A stretch of DNA of 64,000 nt, taken from positions 186,001-250,000 of the forward strand of contig NZ_JAHFVG010000001.1 in assembly GCF_023264675.1 (NCBI RefSeq), given 5' to 3'. Source of the DNA: Rhodococcus sp. (in: high G+C Gram-positive bacteria) (GTDB lineage Bacteria > Actinomycetota > Actinomycetes > Mycobacteriales > Mycobacteriaceae). A program made the position numbers and the translations under genes. Shown here piece by piece: positions 28,273 through 36,916 of this stretch. Position 1 is the stretch's first letter. The number at the start of each line of letters is the position of its first letter. Under the pieces are notes generated by a model. The model was given only the letters and a program-made list of their open reading frames with translations. It did no database searches and had not been told where the DNA came from.

Positions 28273-29759
28273 ACCGCAATACCTTCCGTCACGGATTCGG
28301 TCCGATAATTCTGCAGATCGAAGGTCCTCGTCGAGTTCCGGAATGTGAAGGTGTACGTCGGCCACATCACCGGGTTCTTTCCTTCCGAATCCAGATACCA
28401 ACTGGCACAGCCCCCCGAGTTCCAGACCGTGCCGGCCAGCGAGTCGTGAATCCATGAGTTGTATTGCTGCTGTACATCTTCGGTCACCTCCACCGAGGAC
28501 AGCTTCTTGTCGTCCATTTGCTGCAACGCCGATACCACGTAGTTGGCCTGAGATTCGAGCATGTAGACGATCGAACTGTGGCCGAGGTTCGTGTTGGGGC
28601 CGTACATGAGGAACAGATTGGGGAAGCCGTGCACCGTGGTCCCCCGGTAGGCACTCGGACTACCACCCCACGTCTCGGCGAGGGTTCGGCCGTCGGTGCC
28701 GACGAGCGCATGCGACACCGGCGGTTCCGTCGGGGTGAATCCCGTGGCGAAGATGATGGTGTCGACCGGATAGGACCGACCGTCCGCGTCGACCACGCTG
28801 TCTTCGGTGATCCCCGTCAACCGACTGGCCACCAGATCGACGTCGTCGCGGTCGAGTGACGCCAACCAATCGTTGGACAGCAGGATTCGCTTGCACCCGA
28901 TGGTGAAGTCCGGAGTCAGCGCGGCGCGCTTCGCCGCATTCTTCACCTGTCGTCGTAGATGCAGTTTCGCGACGTTCGCCACCAGCGGCAGCACCTTGGG
29001 ATGCTTGGCGAGCCCGGTGACGTAGCCTTCGCGGTAGCCGTAGATCACACCGCGAACGATCTTCTGCGACAGCGGTATACGTCGATACAACGCCTTCTCC
29101 ACTGTGCCCAGAGTGCGATCGAGTCGCGGAACGACCCAGGCGGGCGTGCGCTGGAACACCGTGACACGCTCGGCTTTGTCGACGATCTCGGGTACGAACT
29201 GCACCGCCGATGCCCCCGTCCCGATCACCGCGACCCGACGCCCGGTCAGGTCGTGGTCGTGATTCCAGGTCGCAGAATGGAACATCGTGCCGCCGAACGT
29301 GTCGATCCCTTGAACGTCGGGCAGCTTGGGAGTGGACAGTGCCCCGGTGGCAGCGACGAGCACGTCCGCCGTCAGTGAACCGAGCGAGGTCTCCACGCGC
29401 CACCGAGCATTCTCCGAATCCCAGACAGCGGAGAGGAGTTCGCAGCCGGTGACAATCCGATTCGACAGTCCGGACTTCTCGACGACCCCACGCAGGTAGC
29501 GGTGAATTTCGGGCTGGCGAGCGAACGTGTGCGTCCAATCCGGGCTCGGCGCAAACGAGAACGAGTACAGGGAAGTCGGTACGTCGCACGCGCAACCCGG
29601 GTACGTGTTGTCGCGCCACGTGCCACCGACATCTCCTGCACGCTCGATCACGAGGACGTCGGACGATGGATCGTCGGCGAGAATTTTTGTCGCAGCGGCG
29701 ATGCCGGCAAAGCCCGCCCCGACGACGAGTACGCGGACCGATTCGGGAAGGTTCACCAT
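28269..29759 (-). CDS. Flavin monooxygenase, Baeyer-Villiger-like
   Basis: 496-aa FAD/NADPH monooxygenase. FAD motif VVGAGFAGIAAA (about 12-23), the Baeyer-Villiger fingerprint FGGTMFHSATW (F-x-G-x3-H-x3-W), second Rossmann motif VIGTGASAVQ, and ATGFTPTE. It inserts oxygen into ketones in this family. ATG 29759 overlaps the tetR stop by 7 bases. Grouped with a ChoD-like oxidase that could make ketones for it. Confidence 0.87.
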   Translation of the reverse strand: MVNLPESVRVLVVGAGFAGIAAATKILADDPSSDVLVIERAGDVGGTWRDNTYPGCACDVPTSLYSFSFAPSPDWTHTFARQPEIHRYLRGVVEKSGLSNRIVTGCELLSAVWDSENARWRVETSLGSLTADVLVAATGALSTPKLPDVQGIDTFGGTMFHSATWNHDHDLTGRRVAVIGTGASAVQFVPEIVDKAERVTVFQRTPAWVVPRLDRTLGTVEKALYRRIPLSQKIVRGVIYGYREGYVTGLAKHPKVLPLVANVAKLHLRRQVKNAAKRAALTPDFTIGCKRILLSNDWLASLDRDDVDLVASRLTGITEDSVVDADGRSYPVDTIIFATGFTPTEPPVSHALVGTDGRTLAETWGGSPSAYRGTTVHGFPNLFLMYGPNTNLGHSSIVYMLESQANYVVSALQQMDDKKLSSVEVTEDVQQQYNSWIHDSLAGTVWNSGGCASWYLDSEGKNPVMWPTYTFTFRNSTRTFDLQNYRTESVTEGIAV

Positions 29760-30334
29760 TCCATCACTTTCTGCTCCCAGGCGGGGAGGAGTCTGGTTCG
29801 TAGTGCTGCATCGGCGTCGGGAGTCCTGAACAGCGCCGACACAGCCAGCCCGCGAGCGAGTTCGACGCTCAGCTCGATCGACTCCGTGGACATCCGGCTG
29901 CCCATGATGGCGGTTGCTCCGCCCATGATCGCTTCGGACACCTTGCGCTCGAGCGGGACCATCGCCTCGTGGAGAGCCGGATCGGTCCTCGCCGCGACCC
30001 ACAGCTCGAGGGCCGCATAGAACAGAGGCCCGGAGAACGCCTCACTCAGCACTTCCACGCCGCGCTCGGGGTCCGGATTCGCCGCAAGAATCTCTTCCAA
30101 CCGCTTGTCGACGAGATACTCGACGGCAGCAGTCACCAGCGACTCCTTGGTCGGGAAGTGATGGAGCTGGGCACCGCGAGACACGCCGGCGCGTCGGGCG
30201 ATCTCCTGGGTGCTGGTCTTCGCGAAACCCAGCTCTACCAGGCATTCGATCGCAGCGTCCAGCAATTTCGCCTGCGTGCCTGCGGTGCGTTCGGCTTGCG
30301 TCCGCCGCTCGGGGACTTCGGTGCTCTGAGTCAC
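29753..30334 (-). CDS. TetR-family regulator
   Basis: 193 aa. N-terminal helix-turn-helix STQEIARRAGVSRGAQLHHF, then a helical ligand domain. First gene of a four-gene overlapping cassette (tetR, monooxygenase, ChoD-like, ADC-like), so it probably controls that cassette and itself. Inducer unknown. Confidence 0.87.
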   Translation of the reverse strand: MTQSTEVPERRTQAERTAGTQAKLLDAAIECLVELGFAKTSTQEIARRAGVSRGAQLHHFPTKESLVTAAVEYLVDKRLEEILAANPDPERGVEVLSEAFSGPLFYAALELWVAARTDPALHEAMVPLERKVSEAIMGGATAIMGSRMSTESIELSVELARGLAVSALFRTPDADAALRTRLLPAWEQKVMEW

Positions 30335-30419
30335 ATTGCCGACGATAGCCTCAAATCAACAAACAGTCCAGCCTGTCTTTAAGTTGGTATTCGGACTTTC
30401 GGGTTGGACCACCCCACCG
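30335..30419. promoter_or_regulatory. tetR cassette promoter region
   Basis: 85 bp between the tetR start and the stop of the peptidase-like lipoprotein. It contains ACAG (30363-30366) / CTGT (30373-30376) with a 6-bp spacer flanked by A- and T-runs, a possible TetR operator. Evidence is weak. Confidence 0.35.
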
Positions 30420-31772
30420 TCAGATGCACGCCTCCGCACCGTCCAGGACGCCGTGCCTGAAGGCCTCGACCCTGATGAACCCGCTGCCCTGCCGGTCCTC
30501 GTCGCCGCTACCCCGGAAGAGCAGGAGCGCTCCGATCGCTTCGTCGAGGTCGCCGGGTGAGAGCGTGTATCCACTGGTCGGACGGTTCTGCAGCAGCACG
30601 CTGGCGGTCCATCCGCCTGCCATGCAATCCCCCTGCAGCGAGGCGTCCTGGTCGTCGGCGTCGATCCCGAGATGCGAGAGTCCGGCGAGTCCGTACTGCG
30701 TCGCGATCAACGCTGCGACGGCGAAGTCGCCACCTTGTTGGTAGAACTGAGGCATCGCATCGACGGCATCGAATCCGACGTAGTCGTCGGGCACGCAGTA
30801 GAACAGGGAGTAGTCCGCTACTGATGACCCTCCGCAGTCGGGTGCGTTCGCCGGGTCGAAGGCGACGAAGGGCTTCAGCGGCGTCCACGGTTGCCCGGAC
30901 AGTTCGGGATACAGTGCAGCCCAATAGTCTTCGAGGTCCTTCGGCACGCCCTCGATTATCTGCTCCAGCGGAGCATCACCGCCGCGCGAGGCGTCGGCAG
31001 CGCTCGAGAACGGAAGCTCCAAGACCTGCGGGCTGCCGTCGACGTACGGCTTGCATTTTTCGGGCCCGCCGTCGAACCCGTCCTGAAATGCACTCACACG
31101 ATCGAAGCCACTGCCGTGAGCACTGGGATCGTCGGCAGCACTGCCGGGTTCGTCGCGGAGGAAGAGGAATCCTGCAAGCGCACTGTCCAGTTCGGCGGGC
31201 GAGGGATCGAAGTTCGACGCGTCGTCGACGGCATGCGCGGCCCATGCCCCAGCGAAGCAGTCCGCCTGAATCTCACTGGTGACGGTCATGCCCTCGAACT
31301 TCGCCCGTGCCTGGATTGCGTGGCCCCATTCGTGGGCCATCACGACGGGAATCACGAAGTCACCGAACCGCTCTCGGAGATCGGGTAGCAGTCCTTCGCT
31401 GTCCCACGCGACGACGTCCTCTCCGGGACAGTAGAACGCGTTTCCGGCGATGTCGTCGGGCGAGGATGCGCACGGCGGCAACTCCCCCGACGACGGAACC
31501 ACCGCGTAGAAGCCTCCGCTGACCGGCGCATAGTCGCTTCCGTACAGAGCGGGAAACTCTTGCGCCCAGTACGACTGAAGATCGTCGATTGCCGTCGCGA
31601 CGATCTGGTTCACCGGCTCGGAGGCGTCGCCCACCATGTCCGCACCCGAGGTGGCCTGCTGTACCTGTGCGGGTTCGGTCGTCGGCGACGCGGGGTCGGT
31701 GGAACCGCCACCGCACCCGGCCGCAGCCAGAACGCACACACCCACGATTCCCACTACCGACGCCTGCTTCAT
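30420..31772 (-). CDS. Lipoprotein with duplicated neutral zinc metallopeptidase-like domain
   Basis: 450-aa secreted lipoprotein (lipobox LAAAGC, Cys20). Residues about 50-240 form a metallopeptidase-like domain with HEWGH (147-151) and a downstream Glu (E167, SEIQADC) as possible third ligand. Residues about 275-450 repeat the same fold (matching QI-x-DL-YWA start, Cys positions and RVxAFxxG end), but HEWGH is replaced by TQYGL and the Glu by Gln, so the second half is a pseudo-enzyme. Divergent from an LpqN-like lipoprotein across a nested operator. Substrate unknown. Confidence 0.8.
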   Translation of the reverse strand: MKQASVVGIVGVCVLAAAGCGGGSTDPASPTTEPAQVQQATSGADMVGDASEPVNQIVATAIDDLQSYWAQEFPALYGSDYAPVSGGFYAVVPSSGELPPCASSPDDIAGNAFYCPGEDVVAWDSEGLLPDLRERFGDFVIPVVMAHEWGHAIQARAKFEGMTVTSEIQADCFAGAWAAHAVDDASNFDPSPAELDSALAGFLFLRDEPGSAADDPSAHGSGFDRVSAFQDGFDGGPEKCKPYVDGSPQVLELPFSSAADASRGGDAPLEQIIEGVPKDLEDYWAALYPELSGQPWTPLKPFVAFDPANAPDCGGSSVADYSLFYCVPDDYVGFDAVDAMPQFYQQGGDFAVAALIATQYGLAGLSHLGIDADDQDASLQGDCMAGGWTASVLLQNRPTSGYTLSPGDLDEAIGALLLFRGSGDEDRQGSGFIRVEAFRHGVLDGAEACI

Positions 31773-31795
31773 GGCCGCACGGTAGCCATGGTCGA

Positions 31796-31837
31796 TTGGA
31801 GTTCGATTGGACGCATGCGCTTCCAATCCGTTTCCAA
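31796..31837. promoter_or_regulatory. Nested dyad operator, SARP-like direct repeats
   Basis: TTGGA at 31796 and 31807 (11-bp period), then TCCAA at 31822 and 31833 (11-bp period), all symmetric about 31816.5. The left half reads as heptamer TCGATTG twice with a 4-bp spacer, the pattern used by BTAD/OmpR-type (SARP) regulators. It lies between two divergent lipoprotein genes, 24 bases from the first start. Confidence 0.6.
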
Positions 31838-31915
31838 CACTGCCGCTCTACGCTCTGACGTCGATCGAGGTCGGGTGACCCATTCCAGAAGAAGTGTTTC
31901 GAGAAACGAGGACAC

Positions 31916-32653
31916 ATGACTCATTCGAGTAGAGGTGCGAAGATCGCGGCTGCGGCCGCGGCAGCAGCTGTTGTACTGGGCATGGCCGTGTCGTGCAGTA
32001 GCAGCGACGACAGTTCGGCCACCGCAGAGTCGACCTCCTCGGCAGCGACCACGACAACGGAGTCCGCGTCGACGACGAGCAGCAAGAACAAACTAGCGCC
32101 CGCGACCACCACCGCGGCCCCGGCTGGTCCCAATTACACGATCGCCGATTACATTCGCGACGAAAGCATCGTCGAGACCCCGGTGTATCCGGGCGATGCC
32201 GGTGCACCGGAGATCGTTCTTCCGTTCCCGGACGGCTGGGAGGATGCGGGCGATCAGACCCCAGAATGGGCGTATGGCGCCATCATCTACACCGGCCCCG
32301 AAAGCGCCGAGTACACACCGTCCATGATCGCGATCGTGTCCAAGTTGGAGGGCAACGTCGATCCGCAGAAGCTGATCGACTTTGCCGGCGGCGAAGTTCA
32401 GAACCTGCCCGGTTACGCTGCCGTCGGCGAGGGTTCGACGTCCACGCTCGCCGGCTTCCCGGCGTACCAGATCTCCGGTACCTACACGGGCGAGGACGGC
32501 ACCGAACTCGTGTCGGCCCAGAAGACCGCGGTCATTCCCGGGGCCGACGGGCTGTACATCCTGCAGATCAATGTCGACGGCACCTCCGACCAGTTCGACC
32601 TGTTGTCCAGCGCTACGCAGACAGTCGACGACCAAACGACGATCACGCCCTAG
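31916..32653 (+). CDS. LpqN/LpqT-like secreted lipoprotein
   Basis: 245 aa. Signal peptide with lipobox MAVSC (Cys27), a Ser/Thr-rich linker to about residue 65, then a compact domain with YTIADYIRDESIVETPV and DGWEDAGDQTP, like mycobacterial LpqN/LpqT proteins. Role unknown; probably on the outer face of the membrane. Its stop shares CTAG with the stop of the convergent regulator. Confidence 0.78.
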   Translation: MTHSSRGAKIAAAAAAAAVVLGMAVSCSSSDDSSATAESTSSAATTTTESASTTSSKNKLAPATTTAAPAGPNYTIADYIRDESIVETPVYPGDAGAPEIVLPFPDGWEDAGDQTPEWAYGAIIYTGPESAEYTPSMIAIVSKLEGNVDPQKLIDFAGGEVQNLPGYAAVGEGSTSTLAGFPAYQISGTYTGEDGTELVSAQKTAVIPGADGLYILQINVDGTSDQFDLLSSATQTVDDQTTITP

Positions 32654-34611
32654 TTGGTCATCTGTTGCCAGAGATTCTCGTTCGTTGCAGACGCCACCCG
32701 CACCAGCCGGGTGGCGTCTGTGCGTCGCGCCAGAGCCAGTTCGGCTCGGGTGCACTGCGCTGCAACGGCATCGCGTATCAACGGGCTGCAGAAGATGAGG
32801 TGATCCGAGCTCTCGTCCGCTACCAGAATGCCTTCGCCCACCGCGGGATCGAGGACGGCGTCGTGCGGAACTCGAAGATCGAGAGTGTGAGCCGCAGCCA
32901 ATCGCAGGGCCTTACGCGTCTTCGCTGGAAGTTTCGAGGTGCGCCTGCGGATCACTGCCGCAACGGAATCGGGAACAACATCGGCCGGCAGTCCGCCCGA
33001 CGCAGCGAGTGAGCGCGCGACCTCCTTCGTGTAGAAGGGATTGCCTGCCGTGTACTCGTGGACGGCAGCAGCGAGGTCGACATTCGACGATTCGGGGTCG
33101 ATCGCTGCGACGATATCGGTCGTTGCTGCCAGATCGAGTCCGCTCAGGCGAATCAGCGTGGTGTCGCTACGCCCGATGAGCCGATCGAACGAGCTACGTC
33201 GGGAACGCGGCGCCGTCCCGTCGTCGTGGAACGCGGCGATGACGGCGAGCGGAAGCTGATGCAGGTTTCCCGCCAGGACATACAGAACGTCGCGAGTCGC
33301 TCGGTCGCACCGATCGAGGTCGTCGATGACGATCATCGTCGGATGTCCGTCGACCAGTCTGCGCAGCGCGAGGGCGACACTGTCGACCATCCGAAATTCG
33401 GCATGCCGATCGACCGTCGAACTGCGTGGCAGCTCGTTTTCGCTCGACGGCCAACCCGGTAGCGAGGCAAGCAATTCGGGTGCGAGAGCAGCTGCCGCGC
33501 GCGCCAACTGGCCTCGGCCTGCGGTGTCCCCGAGCGTGCGCAAGACCTGGATCCACGTCCACAGCGGCGGCTGCCTCATGCCTGCGGGCGGACTGGCCCA
33601 TGCCGTCGTGACTCCCCCGGCTTCCGCCCGTGCGACGATCTCGGACGCGATCACCGACTTTCCGATCCCCGGTTCACCGCCGAGCATGACGATGTGACCG
33701 GCGCCCGACGCCACGACCGACACAGCTTCGCTGATCCGGTCCAACTCCGCACTGCGACCGAATAATCCGTGAGCCGGCGACAGAGCCGGAGTAATCGAAT
33801 CCGCCGGCGGACGCCACTGCAGCGACGGCGATTGGGTCCTGATCTCCGCGTCGAGCGCCAGCAGCGCTGCCCCCGGTGCGATACCGAGCTCCTCGTCCAG
33901 TACCGCGGCGGCCCGGTTGAAGGTATGAAGCGCGTCGGCTCGACGGTCCGAGCGATACAACGCAAGCATCAATTGCGACCACAGTCGTTCCCTCAACGGA
34001 GATTCGATCAATTGCGCTTCGAGTTGCGCGACGATGTCGGCATGCTGCCCGATGGCCAACCGGCAATCGAAGTAGGTCTCGACCACATCGGCATGCAACT
34101 CCTGCAGTCGATGAATCTCGTGCACCGAAAAGGTGAGGTCCCGAAGATCTTCCAGCGGAGCACCCGTCCAATAGGCGAGCGCTTCGCCCAATATCGTCGC
34201 CGCCCACGATTGGGAACCGGCAGCAGCCTCCTGACGACCGCGGGCAGCGAGCGACTCGAACCTGTCGACGTCGAGTTCACCGGAGCCGAGATCGAGTCGG
34301 TAGCCGTAGGACGTTGTCAGCAGTGTCGCGGCGTCGTCACCGAGGATGCGGCGGAGATTGGCCACGTACGCACGCAGCGAGCTGATCGCCTTCACCGGCG
34401 GCGTGCCGTTCCACACGGCGTCGATGATCTTCTCGAACTCGACCACGCGGCCATGCGAGAGCAACAGAACGGCCAGCACCGCTCGCTGTTTGGGTCCGCC
34501 GAGTGGAAGCGAGGTGCCGTGGCGAAGCGCACGAAGCGGGCCGATCAACTTGTAGTCCAACCAGCCCTCCAGAATTGTCCCCGTCTGCTCGAAGTGCATC
34601 CATTGAGCCAT
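32650..34611 (-). CDS. BTAD-domain transcriptional regulator with AAA ATPase
   Basis: 653 aa from ATG 34611. An OmpR-type winged helix comes first (KLIGPLRAL to YGYRLDL), then a bacterial transcriptional activation domain (about 110-255), then an ATPase with Walker A GGEPGIGKS and Walker B TMIVIDDLDR, and a helical C-terminus. AfsR-like proteins of this layout bind heptamer direct repeats. Start is uncertain: a TTG at 34644 has GGAG upstream but falls inside the putative autoregulatory operator, and ATG 34599 is also possible. Confidence 0.85.
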   Translation of the reverse strand: MAQWMHFEQTGTILEGWLDYKLIGPLRALRHGTSLPLGGPKQRAVLAVLLLSHGRVVEFEKIIDAVWNGTPPVKAISSLRAYVANLRRILGDDAATLLTTSYGYRLDLGSGELDVDRFESLAARGRQEAAAGSQSWAATILGEALAYWTGAPLEDLRDLTFSVHEIHRLQELHADVVETYFDCRLAIGQHADIVAQLEAQLIESPLRERLWSQLMLALYRSDRRADALHTFNRAAAVLDEELGIAPGAALLALDAEIRTQSPSLQWRPPADSITPALSPAHGLFGRSAELDRISEAVSVVASGAGHIVMLGGEPGIGKSVIASEIVARAEAGGVTTAWASPPAGMRQPPLWTWIQVLRTLGDTAGRGQLARAAAALAPELLASLPGWPSSENELPRSSTVDRHAEFRMVDSVALALRRLVDGHPTMIVIDDLDRCDRATRDVLYVLAGNLHQLPLAVIAAFHDDGTAPRSRRSSFDRLIGRSDTTLIRLSGLDLAATTDIVAAIDPESSNVDLAAAVHEYTAGNPFYTKEVARSLAASGGLPADVVPDSVAAVIRRRTSKLPAKTRKALRLAAAHTLDLRVPHDAVLDPAVGEGILVADESSDHLIFCSPLIRDAVAAQCTRAELALARRTDATRLVRVASATNENLWQQMTN

Positions 34612-34639
34612 AAATCGAGCAATTCGGCGCGTCGCACAA

Positions 34640-34655
34640 TCCAATCGAACTCCAA
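34640..34655 (-). promoter_or_regulatory. Putative autoregulatory half-operator of the BTAD regulator
   Basis: TTGGAGTTCGATTGGA on the minus strand (two TTGGA at 11-bp period), identical over 16 bases to one half of the 31796-31837 operator. It is 29 bases upstream of the chosen ATG and also faces the small membrane protein gene at 34708. Confidence 0.55.
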
Positions 34656-34707
34656 CCGTTATCGGTTAAAGTGCGCTTCTTTCGTTTCCTGGGCGAAGGG
34701 ATAGTCC

Positions 34708-35013
34708 GTGACCGACCGAAACACCCCACGTGGCCTGGGATTTCTCCCCGACGAGCCATATTCGGAACCACGTCGATACTGGCGCAAAGTAAATTTGATG
34801 CGGGTACTTTCTCAAGCGAACGGAAATCCGCCGGTACTCAAGCAACTTTTACAATTTCTTTTGTTTATCGTTTATCCCGCTTGGGTTTTCTATGTCGCGG
34901 TGTGTGCAGTGTGCTTCTTCGCGGCATGGGTTCTGTTCTGGCCGATGCGGCGCTACCAGGCCAAGCATCATCCGGAGGAAGCCGCGCAGGCACAGGCCCG
35001 CCGGTTGGCCTGA
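34708..35013 (+). CDS. Small membrane protein of unknown function
   Basis: 101 aa. Hydrophobic segment about residues 47-80 (one long or two short helices), basic C-terminal tail. GTG 34708 has GAAGGG upstream. Codons about 25-65 are rich in A/T (AAA, AAT, TTA, TTT), unlike neighbours. Not recognised; it could be co-regulated with the divergent BTAD gene. Convergent with the multicopper oxidase. Confidence 0.65.
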   Translation: MTDRNTPRGLGFLPDEPYSEPRRYWRKVNLMRVLSQANGNPPVLKQLLQFLLFIVYPAWVFYVAVCAVCFFAAWVLFWPMRRYQAKHHPEEAAQAQARRLA

Positions 35014-35039
35014 CCCGAGATCATCGAATCGGCATATCG

Positions 35040-36809
35040 CTAGCCGCGGAGTCGGTAGCGCAGCATCATCTCGTGGTCCTCGTGATCCAGCATGTGGCAG
35101 TGCCACATGTATCCCTGCAATTCGGCCGGTCCATCGCCGTGGTGGCTCGACGGGGCAGAGAACACCGCATCCGGATCGAACCCGAGCTCGTCGGCCGTCG
35201 GGAATCGCACGAGGATTCGCGTCACCGTCCCGGGGTAGGTGTTGACGGTGTCCTTGGCCCCCGCCTCCCAGGCTGCGGGAGCCTGGAGTGGCCCGGTCAC
35301 GTACCGCTCGACGTCGGGAGCCCATTTGACACCGATGTCGGGCCGCGGGTTGTCACGCATGTACGCGGGCAGATCCACCGGCGCCCGCCCGAGTGTCCGG
35401 AAATGCACGAGATGCAGATGAATCGGATGTGGTTCGAGCGTGGTGTTGACGATGTTCCACTGCTCGACGGCTCCCTGCGCGGGCATCTCGATGTCGGCAT
35501 CGGTGTAGCGCAGATTGTTCAGGGTCATCATCGGCGTCTCGAGCGACAACCCGCCCGCCGGCTGATTCACCGTCACGGTGCGCTGGCTACCGGCGGACGG
35601 AATTGCCGGTAGCAACGCCGGTTGACCCTTGCCGCCGCGGTACATCGTCATCACGTCGCCGAGAAAACCGCGTCCCGACGCCACCCTGAACTGGCAGAAC
35701 AGCGGCATCGGCACCGCTCCCAGCGATGCCGCCTGCGCGGGCGGCGGCTCGTCGTTGCGCAGTTCGACGAGTTCTCCCGGTTGCATCGCCCCGAAGTCGA
35801 CCAGCACGTCGACCCGTTCGGCCGGGGCGAGCCGGATGCTGTCGGTCTGGATCGGAGCGTCGAGCAATCCCCCGTCGTTTCCGATCACCCAGAACTTCGC
35901 GCGGTTGCTCAGAAACAGGTTCCACACGCTGTAGGACCCTGCATTGACGATCCGGAACCGATAGAGCCCGCGGGCAACCTCCATCGTCGGCCAGATCTTG
36001 CCGTTGACGACGCCGACGTCGCCGGTGCCGCCGCCTTCCCACTTACCCTGCGGGACGGTGATGTTGGACCGGATGCTCATGCTGCCGTCGGGATTCATGA
36101 TCTTTTCCTGCAACACCAGCGGCACTTCGAACTCGCCCGACGGAAGGCCGAGGGAGTTGTCCGCCGCTCCCGAATCATGCTGATCACGAACGATGTTCGT
36201 GCCGACGAGTCCGGCGTAGACGTTGATGCGCGTCATCGACATCGCGTGGTCGTGATACCAGAGGCCCGCAGCCTCGTTCAGCCCTGGAAAGCTGTGTGTC
36301 AGAGACTCTCCGGGGCGCACGAGCATCTCGGAGTGGCCGTCGCTCTCCGGCGAGGTGATACTGCCGTGCAAGTGCAACGACGTCGGCGTCATGTGCCGAT
36401 CGTGTTCGCTCATCCCGTGCAACGACGTATCGATGTCCGCCGCGAGCGGGTTACCTTCGGTTCGGTTGGTGTACTGCAACTTCCACGGCTGACCCTGCAC
36501 ACTTTCGATGGTCGGGCCGAGGTAGTCGAGTTCGCCGTACCCGAACGTGGGCCCCGGTGCCAGATCGGCGTGGAAGGCGTGGGTACCGCTGTGCGCGTCG
36601 AGCGCAATCTCGGTTCCCGACACCACGGGTAGGCGAGGCAGCTCGTCGCGAAACGGTTGCAAGGTCGGAGAGTGGAACAGGAGCGGACTTCGACCTCCGA
36701 AGATGTCGTCGGCAGACGCCCGCCGGATCACCGAGGACGCCGACGCCGATGCCGCAACGGCACCCAGCGCTGCAAGGCGAAGAGCAGCCCTGCGCGATAG
36801 TCCGTCCAC
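35040..36809 (-). CDS. Multicopper oxidase, exported by Tat
   Basis: 589 aa. Tat-like N-terminus (SRRAALRL then an Ala-rich segment). Copper motifs in order: HLHG, WYHDH, HPIHLHLVHF and HCHMLDHEDHEM, giving complete type 1 and trinuclear sites. It oxidises phenols or metals outside the cell; the closest roles in the family are CueO/CumA-like or bilirubin-oxidase-like, not distinguishable here. Downstream of lacI by 107 bases; not part of the sugar operon. Confidence 0.9.
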   Translation of the reverse strand: MDGLSRRAALRLAALGAVAASASASSVIRRASADDIFGGRSPLLFHSPTLQPFRDELPRLPVVSGTEIALDAHSGTHAFHADLAPGPTFGYGELDYLGPTIESVQGQPWKLQYTNRTEGNPLAADIDTSLHGMSEHDRHMTPTSLHLHGSITSPESDGHSEMLVRPGESLTHSFPGLNEAAGLWYHDHAMSMTRINVYAGLVGTNIVRDQHDSGAADNSLGLPSGEFEVPLVLQEKIMNPDGSMSIRSNITVPQGKWEGGGTGDVGVVNGKIWPTMEVARGLYRFRIVNAGSYSVWNLFLSNRAKFWVIGNDGGLLDAPIQTDSIRLAPAERVDVLVDFGAMQPGELVELRNDEPPPAQAASLGAVPMPLFCQFRVASGRGFLGDVMTMYRGGKGQPALLPAIPSAGSQRTVTVNQPAGGLSLETPMMTLNNLRYTDADIEMPAQGAVEQWNIVNTTLEPHPIHLHLVHFRTLGRAPVDLPAYMRDNPRPDIGVKWAPDVERYVTGPLQAPAAWEAGAKDTVNTYPGTVTRILVRFPTADELGFDPDAVFSAPSSHHGDGPAELQGYMWHCHMLDHEDHEMMLRYRLRG

Positions 36810-36916
36810 GCCCGAACCTCCCGTTCTCGTGATGCTTCTCGGCCAATCCCGCTACGGCCGACAGATTACCCGCACGAGGGTGCCTCGACCCGGTTTACCG
36901 GCGCATCGACGACGGT

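Noticed and set aside
34612-34644. TTG start at 34644 for the BTAD regulator
   Set aside because: The codon lies inside the TTGGA direct-repeat operator; a downstream ATG leaves the operator upstream.
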